DNA of 64,000 nt from assembly GCA_029202405.1 (NCBI GenBank), contig CP119312.1, positions 1,555,001 through 1,619,000 of the forward strand, written 5' to 3'. Positions within the stretch are counted from its first letter, which is position 1. Each line of letters opens with the position of its first letter. Below are positions 28,609 to 38,114 of this stretch, piece after piece. Position numbers and translations under genes: made by a program. This DNA is from Candidatus Devosia phytovorans (lineage in GTDB: Bacteria > Pseudomonadota > Alphaproteobacteria > Rhizobiales > Devosiaceae). The notes under the pieces were generated by a model, which saw only the letters and a program-made list of their open reading frames with translations, searched no databases and was not told where the DNA came from.

Positions 28609-30054
28609 GTGAACTCAGACGTTACAGATTTCGCGAGCCTGGCTCCTGCCTATCCGGAGATGCTGCTGGCCATTGGTGCCATCGTGCTGCTGCTGGTCGG
28701 TGTCGTGGTCAGCAAGGAGAAGTCGCTGCTGGTGTCCTATGGCGCCGTGCTGCTGCTGCTCGTTGTCGGCGCTCTGGTCCTCTTCGCGCCGGCTGAAGGC
28801 GTGCTGTTCAACGGCGTCTTCATCGCCGATAGCTTTGCACGCTTCATGAAGGTGCTGGTGCTGGGTGGCTCTGCCTTCTCGCTCATGCTCGCCCTGCCGC
28901 GCGCGGAAGAGCAGGGCACGCACAAGTTCGAATATGCGATCCTGGTGCTGCTGGCTACTTTGGGCATGATGGCCATGGTTTCGGCCAATGACCTGATGAG
29001 CCTTTATGTCGGCCTCGAGCTGCAGTCCCTATCGCTCTACGTTCTCGCCGCCATCAAGCGCGACGACAGCCGTGCGACGGAAGCGGGCCTCAAATACTTC
29101 GTGCTGGGCGCGCTGTCGTCCGGCATGCTGCTTTATGGTGCTTCGATGGTCTATGGCTTTACCGGCCATACCAACTTGCAGGACATTGTCGTCGCCATTG
29201 CCAGCGAAGAGCGGTCGATCGGCCTGATCTTCGGCATGGTGTTCCTGCTGGCCGGGGTGGCCTTCAAGATATCGGCCGTGCCGTTCCACATGTGGACGCC
29301 CGACGTCTACGAAGGCGCACCGACCCCGGTCACGGCCTTCTTCGCCACGGCGCCCAAGGTCGCTGCCATGTCGCTGATGGTGCGTCTGGTCATGGACACG
29401 TTCCAGGGTATCACTCATGACTGGCAGCAGGTCATCATCTTCCTTTCGATCGCTTCCATGGTGCTGGCCGCTTTCGCCGCCATCGGCCAGAAGTCGATCA
29501 AGCGACTGATCGCCTATTCGTCCATCGGCCACGTCGGCTTTGCGCTGGTCGGCCTGTCGTCGGGCACCCAAGTGGGCGTCGAGGGCGTTGCGATCTATAT
29601 GGCCATCTATGTTGCCATGACGGTCGGGCTCTTTGCGTGCCTGCTGTCCCTGCGCACCGATGCTGGTCAGGTCGAGACGATTGATGAGCTGGCGGGTGCA
29701 GCGCAGAAGCGGCCCTTCGTGGCGGCCGTAATGGCGATCATCATGTTCTCGCTGATCGGCATGCCGCCGCTGGCCGGCTTCTTTGCCAAGTGGCATGCGT
29801 TTCTCGCTGCCATTGATGCACATCTCTACGTGCTGGCAGTGATCGGCGTGCTGGCTTCGGCTGTCAGCGCCTTCTACTACCTGCGCGTGGTCAAGGTTAT
29901 GTATTTCGACGAGCCGGTGCGTGAGTTCGAGGTGGTTCCCGCCGAGCTCAACATCATCATGGGTGTCAGCGCCTTCCTCGTTGTCACCTATTACTTCACG
30001 GTTGGCAGTCCCCTGGCGAGTTTCGCCCATACTGCCGCCGGAAGCCTGTTCTAG
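28609..30054 (+). CDS. nuoN: NADH-quinone oxidoreductase subunit N
   Basis: 481 residues, third antiporter-like subunit, with YVGLELQSLSLYVLAAI, PFHMWTPDVYEGAPTPVTAF and the SIKRLIAYSSIGHVGFALVG helix. The start is a GTG with TAGGAGAG before it. It ends directly against the birA start codon, so birA is translated from the same mRNA. Confidence 0.97.
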   Translation: MNSDVTDFASLAPAYPEMLLAIGAIVLLLVGVVVSKEKSLLVSYGAVLLLLVVGALVLFAPAEGVLFNGVFIADSFARFMKVLVLGGSAFSLMLALPRAEEQGTHKFEYAILVLLATLGMMAMVSANDLMSLYVGLELQSLSLYVLAAIKRDDSRATEAGLKYFVLGALSSGMLLYGASMVYGFTGHTNLQDIVVAIASEERSIGLIFGMVFLLAGVAFKISAVPFHMWTPDVYEGAPTPVTAFFATAPKVAAMSLMVRLVMDTFQGITHDWQQVIIFLSIASMVLAAFAAIGQKSIKRLIAYSSIGHVGFALVGLSSGTQVGVEGVAIYMAIYVAMTVGLFACLLSLRTDAGQVETIDELAGAAQKRPFVAAVMAIIMFSLIGMPPLAGFFAKWHAFLAAIDAHLYVLAVIGVLASAVSAFYYLRVVKVMYFDEPVREFEVVPAELNIIMGVSAFLVVTYYFTVGSPLASFAHTAAGSLF

Positions 30055-30882
30055 GTGACGGGTTTTACCCTCGGGCCCAAGGCACGCGCGGCCGGATACC
30101 GGCTGCGCGGCTACGAGACGATCGGATCGACCAATTCCGAGGCGCTCGCAGCCGCTGCCGCCGGTGACCCCGGCGGCATCTGGTTTGCCGCGCTGCAGCA
30201 GACAGCGGGCAGGGGCCGTCGAGGCCGGCAGTGGATCAACCCGGCCGGTAATCTCGCAGCGACGCTGTTGATTGTTCCCGATGCCGACGCCACATCTGCC
30301 GCAACGCTGGGCTTTGTGGCTGGCGTCTCCCTTAATCGAGCACTGTCGGCTATCCTGCCGGGCGGCATGGTCAAGATCGGTATCGATGGTGCCGATACCG
30401 CGGGTGGCGGGCGCATTGCGCTCAAATGGCCCAATGACGTTCTGGCAGATGGTGCCAAGCTGGCGGGCATCCTGCTCGAAGCCAGCAAGCTGCCCGATGG
30501 GCGGCAGGCTGTCGCCATTGGCATTGGCGTCAATGTCATTGCCGCGCCGGAGGGTTTGCCCTATCCAGCAACGAGCCTTGCAGCTCTGGGCGCACCACGA
30601 TCCGTAGAAAGCGTCTTCGAAGCGCTGAGTGATGCCTGGGTCGAGACGTTCGGGCTGTGGAACGATGGCCGGGGCGTGGGAGACGTGCTCAAGCACTGGC
30701 GCGCTTCGGCTGCCGGCATCGGTGCACCCGTTGCCGTCAATCAGGACGGCGAAGTGCTGCGCGGCATATTTGAAACCATCGACGACGACGGACGGCTGAT
30801 CGTTCGCGCCGACGACAATCGTCGCATCGCGATCACTGCGGGCGACGTGCATTTTGGGGCAACGGCCAGCGCCCGAAGCTGA
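30055..30882 (+). CDS. birA: Biotin--[acetyl-CoA-carboxylase] ligase
   Basis: 275 residues. Activates biotin with ATP and attaches it to the carboxyl carrier protein. GSTNSEAL, QTAGRGRRGRQW and LKWPNDVL are the catalytic signatures, and the C-terminal SH3-like part is present. It lacks the N-terminal DNA-binding domain, so it is a ligase only, not a repressor. The GTG start abuts the nuoN stop with no gap; birA after nuoN is a conserved arrangement in Hyphomicrobiales. Confidence 0.95.
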   Translation: MTGFTLGPKARAAGYRLRGYETIGSTNSEALAAAAAGDPGGIWFAALQQTAGRGRRGRQWINPAGNLAATLLIVPDADATSAATLGFVAGVSLNRALSAILPGGMVKIGIDGADTAGGGRIALKWPNDVLADGAKLAGILLEASKLPDGRQAVAIGIGVNVIAAPEGLPYPATSLAALGAPRSVESVFEALSDAWVETFGLWNDGRGVGDVLKHWRASAAGIGAPVAVNQDGEVLRGIFETIDDDGRLIVRADDNRRIAITAGDVHFGATASARS

Positions 30883-30954
30883 CCATCACTATGCGCAGGC
30901 GACCGACGACCAAAGATCGACCCGGCGTTGCGCTCGAAAGGACTATTGAGACCC

Positions 30955-32628
30955 ATGGCTAAAACCCAAAGGGATGAACTCGTCTTCGTGCCACTCGGTG
31001 GCGTTGGCGAGATTGGCATGAACATGGGCGCTTACGGCTTCGGGCCGGAGCGCTCGCGCAAGTGGATCGTGGTCGACTGCGGCGTGACCTTCGGCGGGCC
31101 GGACCTGCCGGGCATCGAGCTGATCATGGCCAATCCAGAATTTTTGGAGGAACGCGCCGACGACGTGCTCGGGCTGATCCTCACCCACAGCCACGAGGAC
31201 CACTACGGCGCCGTGCTCGACCTGTGGCCCGGCTTTGAAAAGCCGGTGTTCTGCACGCCCTTCACCGCCGCCATGCTGGCAGCCAAGCGGGCAGGGGATG
31301 GCATTGTTGAAAATGTCGACATCACCATCATGCGCACCGGCAAGCCATTCGAGCTCGGCCCCTTCACGATCGAGGCGATCAATGTCGCCCACTCGATCCC
31401 TGAGGCCAATGCTCTGCTGATATCGACCCCGATCGGCCGCGTTCTGCATACCGGCGACTGGAAGCTCGATCCAACGCCGGTCGGCACGTCGCCAACCGAT
31501 GTCGCACGCCTGCAGCAGATTGGCGAAGACCGGACCACGCCGCTGGCACTGATCTGCGACTCGACCAATGCGCTCAAGGATGGCGAGAGCCCGAGCGAAG
31601 CCGAAGTTGCGGCAAACCTTGCGGCGATGATCGCCGAGTCGCCCAACCGCGTGGCGGTGACGACCTTCGCCTCCAACGTTGGCCGGGTCATTTCCATCGT
31701 CCGTGCCGCCGAAAAGGCTGGCCGCCAGGTGGTGATGTCGGGCCGTTCGCTGCATCGCATCATGGGCATCGCCCGTGAACTGGGCATGCTCGAAGGCCTG
31801 CCGCCGCTGCTCGACCAGGATGCCTACAAGACCATCGCCCGCAACAAGATCGTGCTGATCTGTACTGGCAGCCAGGGCGAGGCGCGCGCCGCCATTGCCC
31901 GTATTGCCCGTGGCGATCACCCGGTGATCGATCTCACCGCTGGCGACCGCATGATCTTCTCGTCCTGGGCTATTCCGGGCAACGAGCGCGAGGTCATCGA
32001 CATTCAGAACCTGCTCATCGACAAGGGCGTCGAAGTCATCACGGCCAACGATGGACTGGTCCATGTCACCGGCCATCCGCGCCGGGAAGAGCTGCGCAAG
32101 CTCTACACATATGTTAAGCCGGAAGTCCTCGTGCCGGTGCATGGCGAAGCCACCCACCTTGAGGCCCACGCCAAGCTGGGCCGCGAGTCGGGCATTCCCA
32201 ATGTCTGCGAAGCCCGCAATGGCGACATGGTGCGCCTCTTCCCCGAACCCATGGCCTACCCGGCCGAAGTACGGGTCGGCGAGCTCTACCTCGACGGCCT
32301 CGTGCTCTGCACGCCCGAGGAATCGGGTGTGAAGGGTCGCCGTCGCCTGTCCTTTGGTGGGCATGTCGTGGTCAGCCTCTGTGTCAACGGCAGCGGTCAG
32401 ATCGTCTCGGGGCCCGATAGCGTCATCGAGGGTCTGCCAGAGACCGAGGAAGAATCGCTGTCGGAACTGGTGGAAGACACCATTGCCGGGGTGATTAAAT
32501 CCATGCCGCCAAAGCGCCGCAGCGACACCGAAGTGCTGAACTCGGCGCTGTTCAAGGCGATCCGCAATGAGGTCAATGCCTATTGGGGGCGCAAGCCCAA
32601 TGTCTCGGTCTTCGTGCACCGGGTCTAG
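30955..32628 (+). CDS. rnj: Ribonuclease J
   Basis: 557-residue metallo-beta-lactamase/beta-CASP nuclease acting as 5'-3' exo- and endonuclease in rRNA maturation and mRNA decay. LTHSHEDHYGAV is the zinc motif HxHxDH; VNVAHSIPEAN, HTGDWKLDPTP and TGHPRREELRKL are other metal and beta-CASP motifs. The ATG at 30955 has GAAAGGA upstream. An imperfect hairpin with ACGGGCA/TGCCCGT (32654-32685) follows and may end or stabilise the mRNA. Confidence 0.97.
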   Translation: MAKTQRDELVFVPLGGVGEIGMNMGAYGFGPERSRKWIVVDCGVTFGGPDLPGIELIMANPEFLEERADDVLGLILTHSHEDHYGAVLDLWPGFEKPVFCTPFTAAMLAAKRAGDGIVENVDITIMRTGKPFELGPFTIEAINVAHSIPEANALLISTPIGRVLHTGDWKLDPTPVGTSPTDVARLQQIGEDRTTPLALICDSTNALKDGESPSEAEVAANLAAMIAESPNRVAVTTFASNVGRVISIVRAAEKAGRQVVMSGRSLHRIMGIARELGMLEGLPPLLDQDAYKTIARNKIVLICTGSQGEARAAIARIARGDHPVIDLTAGDRMIFSSWAIPGNEREVIDIQNLLIDKGVEVITANDGLVHVTGHPRREELRKLYTYVKPEVLVPVHGEATHLEAHAKLGRESGIPNVCEARNGDMVRLFPEPMAYPAEVRVGELYLDGLVLCTPEESGVKGRRRLSFGGHVVVSLCVNGSGQIVSGPDSVIEGLPETEEESLSELVEDTIAGVIKSMPPKRRSDTEVLNSALFKAIRNEVNAYWGRKPNVSVFVHRV

Positions 32629-32723
32629 CCGCATAGCGCCGCGACAATAGGAAACGGGCATTTTCGCTTTCGCGGAAGTGCCCGTCGGCCTATTGAGGGA
32701 CAGAGCGAGTTGAGAGGAAGCCC

Positions 32724-32972
32724 ATGCAGATCGGGTCCTACATTGCCGTTTTCTTCGTCATGTGGTGGCTGAGCTTTGTCGCCGTGGCGCCGATCGGCAA
32801 TCGCAGCCAGGTGGAAGCCGGCGAAATCGTGCCTGGAACGGAGCCCGGTGCACCGGCCTCGCCGCGCCTGCTGCTGCGCGCCGGCCTTGCTACCGGTCTT
32901 GCTATCGTCATGACCGGCCTCCTATTCTGGGGGCTTTCGAACGAGACATTGCACCACTACTGGAATCGTTGA
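32724..32972 (+). CDS. DUF1467 family membrane protein
   Basis: 82 residues with two membrane helices (SYIAVFFVMWWLSFVAVAPI and a second near residues 55-72) joined by a hydrophilic loop EAGEIVPGTEPGAPASP. This matches DUF1467, found in alphaproteobacteria between an RNase J gene and proS, as here. GAGAGGAAGCCC precedes the ATG. Function unknown. Confidence 0.88.
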   Translation: MQIGSYIAVFFVMWWLSFVAVAPIGNRSQVEAGEIVPGTEPGAPASPRLLLRAGLATGLAIVMTGLLFWGLSNETLHHYWNR

Positions 32973-33031
32973 GCGCCACATTCGGGACGATTTGTTCCTT
33001 AGGCTCGGCCCCATTCCAAACGGGGGACCCT

Positions 33032-33508
33032 ATGAATAAGACCATCTGGATCATTGCCGCTCTTGTCGTTGTGCAGCCGGCTTTCGGCTGGGAGCTGAGC
33101 AGCTCGGATACCAAAAAGACCTGGAGCTACTCAGCCTATCAGGCCGACAAGTCTGGTGGCGTTGAACTGCAGTTCTACTGCGACAATGATTTTCCCGAAG
33201 ATATCCAGATGCTGGTGTTCACCGACCAGGATGCCCGGCCGGGCGATAGCGATTTCCCGAGTGTCTCCGTCAAGGTAGTTGCCGACAATACGAGCATGAC
33301 GGGCCTTAGCGGCTATTATGACGAGGTCGATGGAGAGCGGACCCTCGTGGTCGATACCCAGGAAGAAGTGCTATTGCGAGATTTCATCACCGCTGCGAGC
33401 ACAGCCGAGCGGCCGCTTCAGGTTGAGTTCGACGGGCTTTCCCACCGTTTTGCGGTAGATGGCATTGCGGATGTGCTGGGTGACTTTGTCGACGGCTGCG
33501 ATCGCTAG
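33032..33508 (+). CDS. Exported protein of unknown function
   Basis: 158 residues from the ATG at 33032, preceded by GGGGGA. The signal peptide MNKTIWIIAALVVVQPAFG is clear. The mature part starts with WELSSSDTKKTWSYSAYQ and appears beta-rich with two cysteines (FYCDND and the C-terminal DGCDR). I do not recognise the family. It is convergent with the next gene; the two overlap by four bases at their ends. Confidence 0.7.
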   Translation: MNKTIWIIAALVVVQPAFGWELSSSDTKKTWSYSAYQADKSGGVELQFYCDNDFPEDIQMLVFTDQDARPGDSDFPSVSVKVVADNTSMTGLSGYYDEVDGERTLVVDTQEEVLLRDFITAASTAERPLQVEFDGLSHRFAVDGIADVLGDFVDGCDR

Positions 33509-33840
33509 AGCGGCTTGGCCTTGCCTCTCGGACCCTTGCCGGCATGGGCATGCGCCATCGCTAACGCTGCCCGAACATCCTGCTCGGAGGCATGCGACAG
33601 CGACATGGTCGTCCAGCCTTGACGGCCCCAGGCATTGTCGATCGGCGAAAAGATGTCGGGCGCGAGCTGGCATTTGAAGTCCTGCTCGTCAGGCGTGAAT
33701 TTGAGATTGGCCGACAGGCCACTGCTGTCGAGCGTAGCGTAGATGCGATCGACGCTGAACGCCGCGCGATCGAAATGCGGCTTCTCCCGTGTGCCCGGAA
33801 GGGACAGGGCAATTGCCCGCAACATGTCTGAAATGACCAA
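33505..33840 (-). CDS. MmcQ/YjbR family protein
   Basis: 111 residues. The pattern ALSLPGTREKPHFDRAAFSVDRIYATL and the end WTTMSLSHASEQDV match the YjbR fold, a small DNA-binding-like family with a double-wing shape. The C-terminus is basic (GKGPRGKAKPL). Its biological role is not known. It lies on the strand opposite to its neighbours and overlaps the secreted-protein gene at the 3' end. Confidence 0.8.
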   Translation of the reverse strand: MVISDMLRAIALSLPGTREKPHFDRAAFSVDRIYATLDSSGLSANLKFTPDEQDFKCQLAPDIFSPIDNAWGRQGWTTMSLSHASEQDVRAALAMAHAHAGKGPRGKAKPL

Positions 33841-33886
33841 GGCCTGCCTCCCGTCGCTCGATCGTCACACAAACTCAGTAGTGGAA

Positions 33887-33915
33887 ATAAAAAAGCGGGG
33901 CACACGGCCCCGCTT
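33887..33915 (-). terminator. Intrinsic terminator on the minus strand with no clear gene before it
   Basis: AAGCGGGGC pairs with GCCCCGCTT around ACACG (33893-33915). On the minus strand the stem is followed by TTTTTTATTT, so it stops transcription coming from the proS side. Minus-strand space before it (33916-34161) holds only a doubtful 79-codon frame whose stop is at 33922. The interval 33841-34161 also contains the YjbR and proS promoters. Confidence 0.7.
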
Positions 33916-34161
33916 AATGAGTTAGTTCGACAATACGCTGGTCTTAGGCACGCTATACAGCGGCGGCCAACGCTCCTCCCTTGACGTTGTCGACGTCCGG
34001 CGGTTTGTGACCGCCTGTGCTTTATTGCCACAGACCCTAACAACAACAATTGTTCCTGTCACGCAGATTCTGCATGCCTTCCATGCTTGCATCGGGTGGA
34101 CGAACAGGATTTGAGTGGGCATCAACAAAAGCCACGAGTCGACGGCCCTCCGGAGTATCAC

Positions 34162-35511
34162 ATGCGTCTGTCACGCTATTTTCTGCCTGTCCTGCGCGAC
34201 GTGCCCAAGGAAGCCGAGATTGTCTCGCATCGCCTGATGTTGCGCGCAGGCATGATCCGGCAGCAGGCCTCGGGCCTCTACTCCTGGTTGCCGCTCGGCT
34301 ACAAAGTGCTGATGAAGGTGCAGAAGATCATCGAGGAGGAGCAGAATCGCTCCGGCGCGATCGAACTGCTGATGCCAACGATCCAGTCCGCAGACCTGTG
34401 GCGCGAATCCGGGCGCTACGATGCCTATGGCAAGGAAATGCTGCGCATCGAGGATCGGCACGAGCGCGAATTCCTCTATGGTCCCACCAATGAGGAAATG
34501 ATCACCGATATTTTCCGGTCCTATGTGAAGTCCTACAAGGACCTGCCGCTCAACCTCTACCACATCCAGTGGAAGTTCCGCGACGAGGTGCGTCCGCGCT
34601 TTGGCGCCATGCGCTCTCGCGAATTCCTGATGAAGGATGCCTATTCCTTCGATCTGACCAAGGAAGCCGCGGTTGCCGCCTACGAGCGCATGTTCGTGGC
34701 CTATCTGCGCACCTATGCCCGCATGGGCCTGACGGCGATCCCGATGCGTGCCGACACGGGCCCGATCGGCGGCGACCTCAGCCATGAATGGATCATTCTG
34801 GCGGAGACCGGCGAAAGCCAGGTGTTCTGCCACCGTGATCTGTTGGACAAGCCGATTCCCGGCAAGGATGTAGACTTCCGCGGCGACCTCAAGCCTATCT
34901 TCAACGACTGGACGTCGCTCTATGCCGCGACCGAGGAAATGGTCGACCAGGGCGAATACGAGGCTCAGGTCCCCGAGGACAAGCGGGTTTCTGCGCGCGG
35001 TATCGAGGTCGGCCATATTTTCTACTTCGGGACCAAGTATTCCGAACCCATGAAGGCCAGCGTCACCGGCCAGGATGGCAAGGAAACCACCGTGCATATG
35101 GGCTCCTACGGCATTGGGCTGACTCGCGTCGTGCCGGCCATCATCGAGGCGAGCCACGACGAGAACGGCATTGTCTGGCCGGTATCGGTCGCGCCTTTCG
35201 AAGCAGTCCTGATCAACCTCAAGGCCGGCGATGCCGATTGCGACGCCGCCTGCGACAAGCTCTATGGCGAGTTGACGGCGGGCGGTCTCGACATGCTCTA
35301 CGATGACCGCGACCAGCCCGCAGGCTCCAAGTTCGCCACGGCAGATCTCGTTGGCATTCCCTATCAGATCATCCTTGGGCCACGCGGCCTCAAGGCTGGC
35401 GAAGCCGAGATCAAGCATCGCAAGAGCGGCGAGCGCGAAACGCTGCCGATCGCCGATGCCGTGGCCCGTCTCAAGAGCCTGATCGAACCGCAGCGAAAGA
35501 ACGACATTTGA
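34162..35511 (+). CDS. proS: Prolyl-tRNA synthetase
   Basis: 449 residues. Charges tRNA-Pro. This is the short alphaproteobacterial form without the editing insertion. Class II motifs are visible in [43 protein letters not shown] and [14 protein letters not shown]. The ATG at 34162 has CGGAG upstream; earlier in-frame codons have no family support. The stop overlaps the TTG start of lolC, so proS and lolCD are co-translated. Confidence 0.97.
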   Translation: MRLSRYFLPVLRDVPKEAEIVSHRLMLRAGMIRQQASGLYSWLPLGYKVLMKVQKIIEEEQNRSGAIELLMPTIQSADLWRESGRYDAYGKEMLRIEDRHEREFLYGPTNEEMITDIFRSYVKSYKDLPLNLYHIQWKFRDEVRPRFGAMRSREFLMKDAYSFDLTKEAAVAAYERMFVAYLRTYARMGLTAIPMRADTGPIGGDLSHEWIILAETGESQVFCHRDLLDKPIPGKDVDFRGDLKPIFNDWTSLYAATEEMVDQGEYEAQVPEDKRVSARGIEVGHIFYFGTKYSEPMKASVTGQDGKETTVHMGSYGIGLTRVVPAIIEASHDENGIVWPVSVAPFEAVLINLKAGDADCDAACDKLYGELTAGGLDMLYDDRDQPAGSKFATADLVGIPYQIILGPRGLKAGEAEIKHRKSGERETLPIADAVARLKSLIEPQRKNDI

Positions 35512-36893
35512 CCGATACGGCGCAGCCTGCATTGAACAAGGGCACGCGCGCCTTTTCGCGCTTCGAATGGATGATCGCCGGGCGCTATCTGCGTGCCCGG
35601 CGCAAGGAAGCCTTCATCTCGGTGATCGCCAGCCTCACCATGGTTGGCGTGGCGATTGGCGTGGCGACATTGATCGTGGTCATGTCGGTGATGAACGGCT
35701 TTCGCGCCGAGCTGCTGACCAAGATCCTTGGCCTCAACGGGCATTTTACCGCCTATCCGATTGAGCGCGAATTCACCGATTACAAGGAAACCATTGCCTC
35801 GCTGGAGAATATCGCCGGCGTGGGTTTTGCGGTCTATTTCGTCGAGGGGCAGGTGCTGGCTGCCGGGCAGGGGACCTCTACCGGCGCCACCGTGCGCGGC
35901 ATGGATGCCGAAAACCTCGCAAAGCTGACGCTGCTGGAAAACAGTGTCGAGCAGGGCGGCTTTGACCAGTGGGACGAGAATTCCGGCATCGCCATCGGCT
36001 ACCGCCTGGCACAAAACCTCGGCGTCTCCTTGGGTGACCAGATCAAGCTGATCAACCCCGATGGGCCGATGACGCCGTTTGGCTCAACGGTTCAAACGCG
36101 CAGCTATCCGATCACGGCGATCTTTGATCTCGGCATGGTCGAGTTCGACAGCCTGTTCATCTACATGCCGCTCGATGCCGCGCAGGACTATTTCAAGATG
36201 TTCGACGAGGTCCTCAAGCCCGGCATGGAACTGCCGCAACCCGGACCGCTCGATCCGCCTCTGAGCAATGAAGAAATTGCCGAATATTACACGCGGATCG
36301 GCAAGGTTTCGGCGGCCGAGGTCTTCATCGACAATCCCGATGACGTCAATGTCATGCGCGAGCGGCTGCAGTCCGACCCGGACACGCGCCCGCTGATCCT
36401 TACCGACTGGCAGCAACGCAACGAGACCTTCTTTTCGGCGCTGCAGGTCGAACGCGTGGTGATGTTCACCATTCTCTCGATGATCATCCTGGTGGCCGCC
36501 TTCAACATCATTTCGAGCCTCATCATGCTGGTGAAGGACAAGAGCGCCGATATTGCCGTGCTGCGCACCATGGGGGCGACGCGCGGGGCGATCATGCGAA
36601 TTTTCTCGATCACCGGCACCGCCATCGGCGTCATCGGGACGCTAACCGGCGTCACGCTGGGCCTGATCGTGGCTGCCAATGCCGAGACGCTGCGCGCCTT
36701 TGTCTCCAATACGCTGGGCGTGGCCATCTTCCCGCCGGAGGTGTTCTTTCTGTCGTCGCTGCCGTCCAAGACCGATCCGGTGGAAGTGACGGTGGTGGTC
36801 TGTGTGGCGTTGGGCCTCAGTTTCCTTGCCACACTTTATCCGGCCTGGCGCGCCGCTCAGTACGATCCGGTTGAGGCCCTGCGTTATGAATAA
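35508..36893 (+). CDS. lolC: Lipoprotein-releasing ABC transporter permease LolC/E
   Basis: 461 residues, inner-membrane permease that with LolD frees mature lipoproteins for transfer to the outer membrane. N-terminal helix in [31 protein letters not shown], a periplasmic domain of about 200 residues, then three C-terminal helices with [17 protein letters not shown], the coupling segment. A single LolC/E-type gene implies a homodimer. It starts at TTG in the proS stop (TTGA) and overlaps lolD by 8 bases. Confidence 0.94.
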   Translation: MTDTAQPALNKGTRAFSRFEWMIAGRYLRARRKEAFISVIASLTMVGVAIGVATLIVVMSVMNGFRAELLTKILGLNGHFTAYPIEREFTDYKETIASLENIAGVGFAVYFVEGQVLAAGQGTSTGATVRGMDAENLAKLTLLENSVEQGGFDQWDENSGIAIGYRLAQNLGVSLGDQIKLINPDGPMTPFGSTVQTRSYPITAIFDLGMVEFDSLFIYMPLDAAQDYFKMFDEVLKPGMELPQPGPLDPPLSNEEIAEYYTRIGKVSAAEVFIDNPDDVNVMRERLQSDPDTRPLILTDWQQRNETFFSALQVERVVMFTILSMIILVAAFNIISSLIMLVKDKSADIAVLRTMGATRGAIMRIFSITGTAIGVIGTLTGVTLGLIVAANAETLRAFVSNTLGVAIFPPEVFFLSSLPSKTDPVEVTVVVCVALGLSFLATLYPAWRAAQYDPVEALRYE

Positions 36894-37572
36894 GCCCCAT
36901 CTGGTCCTGCGGGACGTGCATCGCCACTATGGCGAGGGTGACACCATTGTTCGGGTGCTGGAGGCGGCAAACCTGACCGTCCAGAGCGGGGAACTGGTGG
37001 CGCTGGTCGCGCCTTCAGGCGCCGGTAAATCGACGCTGCTGCACCTCTCCGGCCTGCTGGAAAGCCCGCAGGGCGGCGAGATTGAGATCATCGGGACGCC
37101 GACCAGCAAGCTGGGCGATCGCGGCCGGACGCAGCTGCGTCGTTCCACGGTGGGCTATGTTTATCAGTTCCACCACCTGCTGCCCGAGTTTACCGCGCTC
37201 GAAAATGTTTCGATGCCACAGTTGATTGCCGGCAAGTCGCCGGCCGAGGCGGACAAGCGCTCGATGGAATTGCTCGATCTCCTGGGTGTCGGTCCCCGCG
37301 CCAGCCACCGACCGGCCGAGTTGTCGGGTGGCGAGCAGCAGCGCGTGGCCATCGCCCGGGCGGCGGCCAACCATCCCAAGGTGATCCTGGCGGATGAGCC
37401 GACGGGCAATCTGGATCCGGAAACCAGCGATATCGTTTTCGGAGCCCTGGCCAACCTGATCAAGAACGAGGGCGCAGCGGCGCTGATTGCCACGCATAAC
37501 CATGACCTGGCGCGGCGTGCCGATCGGATCGTGACGCTCAAGGGTGGATTGGTGGTCGATCACACATTGTGA
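36886..37572 (+). CDS. lolD: Lipoprotein-releasing ABC transporter ATP-binding protein
   Basis: 228-residue ATPase of the MacB/LolD class. Walker [10 protein letters not shown], signature LSGGEQQR and Walker [13 protein letters not shown] are intact. The ATG at 36886 lies inside the end of lolC. Together they power lipoprotein release from the inner membrane. Confidence 0.96.
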   Translation: MNKPHLVLRDVHRHYGEGDTIVRVLEAANLTVQSGELVALVAPSGAGKSTLLHLSGLLESPQGGEIEIIGTPTSKLGDRGRTQLRRSTVGYVYQFHHLLPEFTALENVSMPQLIAGKSPAEADKRSMELLDLLGVGPRASHRPAELSGGEQQRVAIARAAANHPKVILADEPTGNLDPETSDIVFGALANLIKNEGAAALIATHNHDLARRADRIVTLKGGLVVDHTL

Positions 37573-37620
37573 TCGAACCCAAGGGGCTCATCGTCGTTTC
37601 CTCACGCGAGGAGTATGGCG

Positions 37621-37698
37621 ATGACCCTGCTGATGATTATAGGGACGATGGCGATCGTGGGACTGCTGACCATGAAGGGCAGCAAGCACCTGCGCTAG
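37621..37698 (+). CDS. Possible 25-residue membrane peptide
   Basis: ATG at 37621 with AGGAG at 37609-37613, 7 bases upstream, opens a frame for MTLLMIIGTMAIVGLLTMKG plus five more residues (SKHLR), then TAG. The product is one hydrophobic helix with a basic C-terminus, a typical small single-span protein. It follows lolD by 48 bases and ends over the last bases of the HIT gene. No homology is claimed; support rests on the ribosome site and composition. Confidence 0.4.
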   Translation: MTLLMIIGTMAIVGLLTMKGSKHLR

Positions 37699-38111
37699 AG
37701 CGCAGCAGCGATGTCCTTGGCCAGGGCCGCCAGTTCGGTGTCGTCGGCCTTGCCACCGCCATGCGCGCCCAATTCGACACCCTCATAGACCGGGATCAGG
37801 TGGAAATGCAGATGGAAGACCGTCTGGCCGGCCGGCGCTTCGTTGAACTGCGCCAGGCGAATGCCGTCGGCTTGGGTCGCGGCCTTTAAAGCTATCGACA
37901 GCCTCTGGATCAGTGGGATGACGGCTGACAGGGCCGCGGGATCGGCATCAAGCAGGTTGCGCGATGCAGCCTTGGGGATGACGAGGATATGGCCGCGCGA
38001 CTGCGGGAAAATATCCATCATTACCAGTGCGATATCATCCTCATAGACCTTATGGGCCGGGATTTCGCCGCGCAGGATCTTGGCGAAGATATTGGATGGA
38101 TCGTAGCTCAT
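37695..38111 (-). CDS. HIT family hydrolase
   Basis: 138 residues. The histidine triad FHLHFHLIP near residues 97-105 is the nucleotide-hydrolysing site, and SRGHILVIPK is the second family motif. Such proteins cleave dinucleotide or AMP-linked substrates. It lies 3 bases after the desaturase/SDR fusion gene and is the last gene of a minus-strand run. Confidence 0.92.
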   Translation of the reverse strand: MSYDPSNIFAKILRGEIPAHKVYEDDIALVMMDIFPQSRGHILVIPKAASRNLLDADPAALSAVIPLIQRLSIALKAATQADGIRLAQFNEAPAGQTVFHLHFHLIPVYEGVELGAHGGGKADDTELAALAKDIAAAL

Positions 38112-38114
38112 GGC

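Noticed and set aside
33922..34161. 79-codon minus-strand gene
   Set aside because: Stop sits next to a minus-strand terminator, but no ribosome site and odd composition; kept only as part of the orphan-terminator finding.
37569..37889. 106-codon plus-strand frame after lolD
   Set aside because: Opposite strand of the HIT gene; the only supported plus-strand frame here is the 25-residue peptide.
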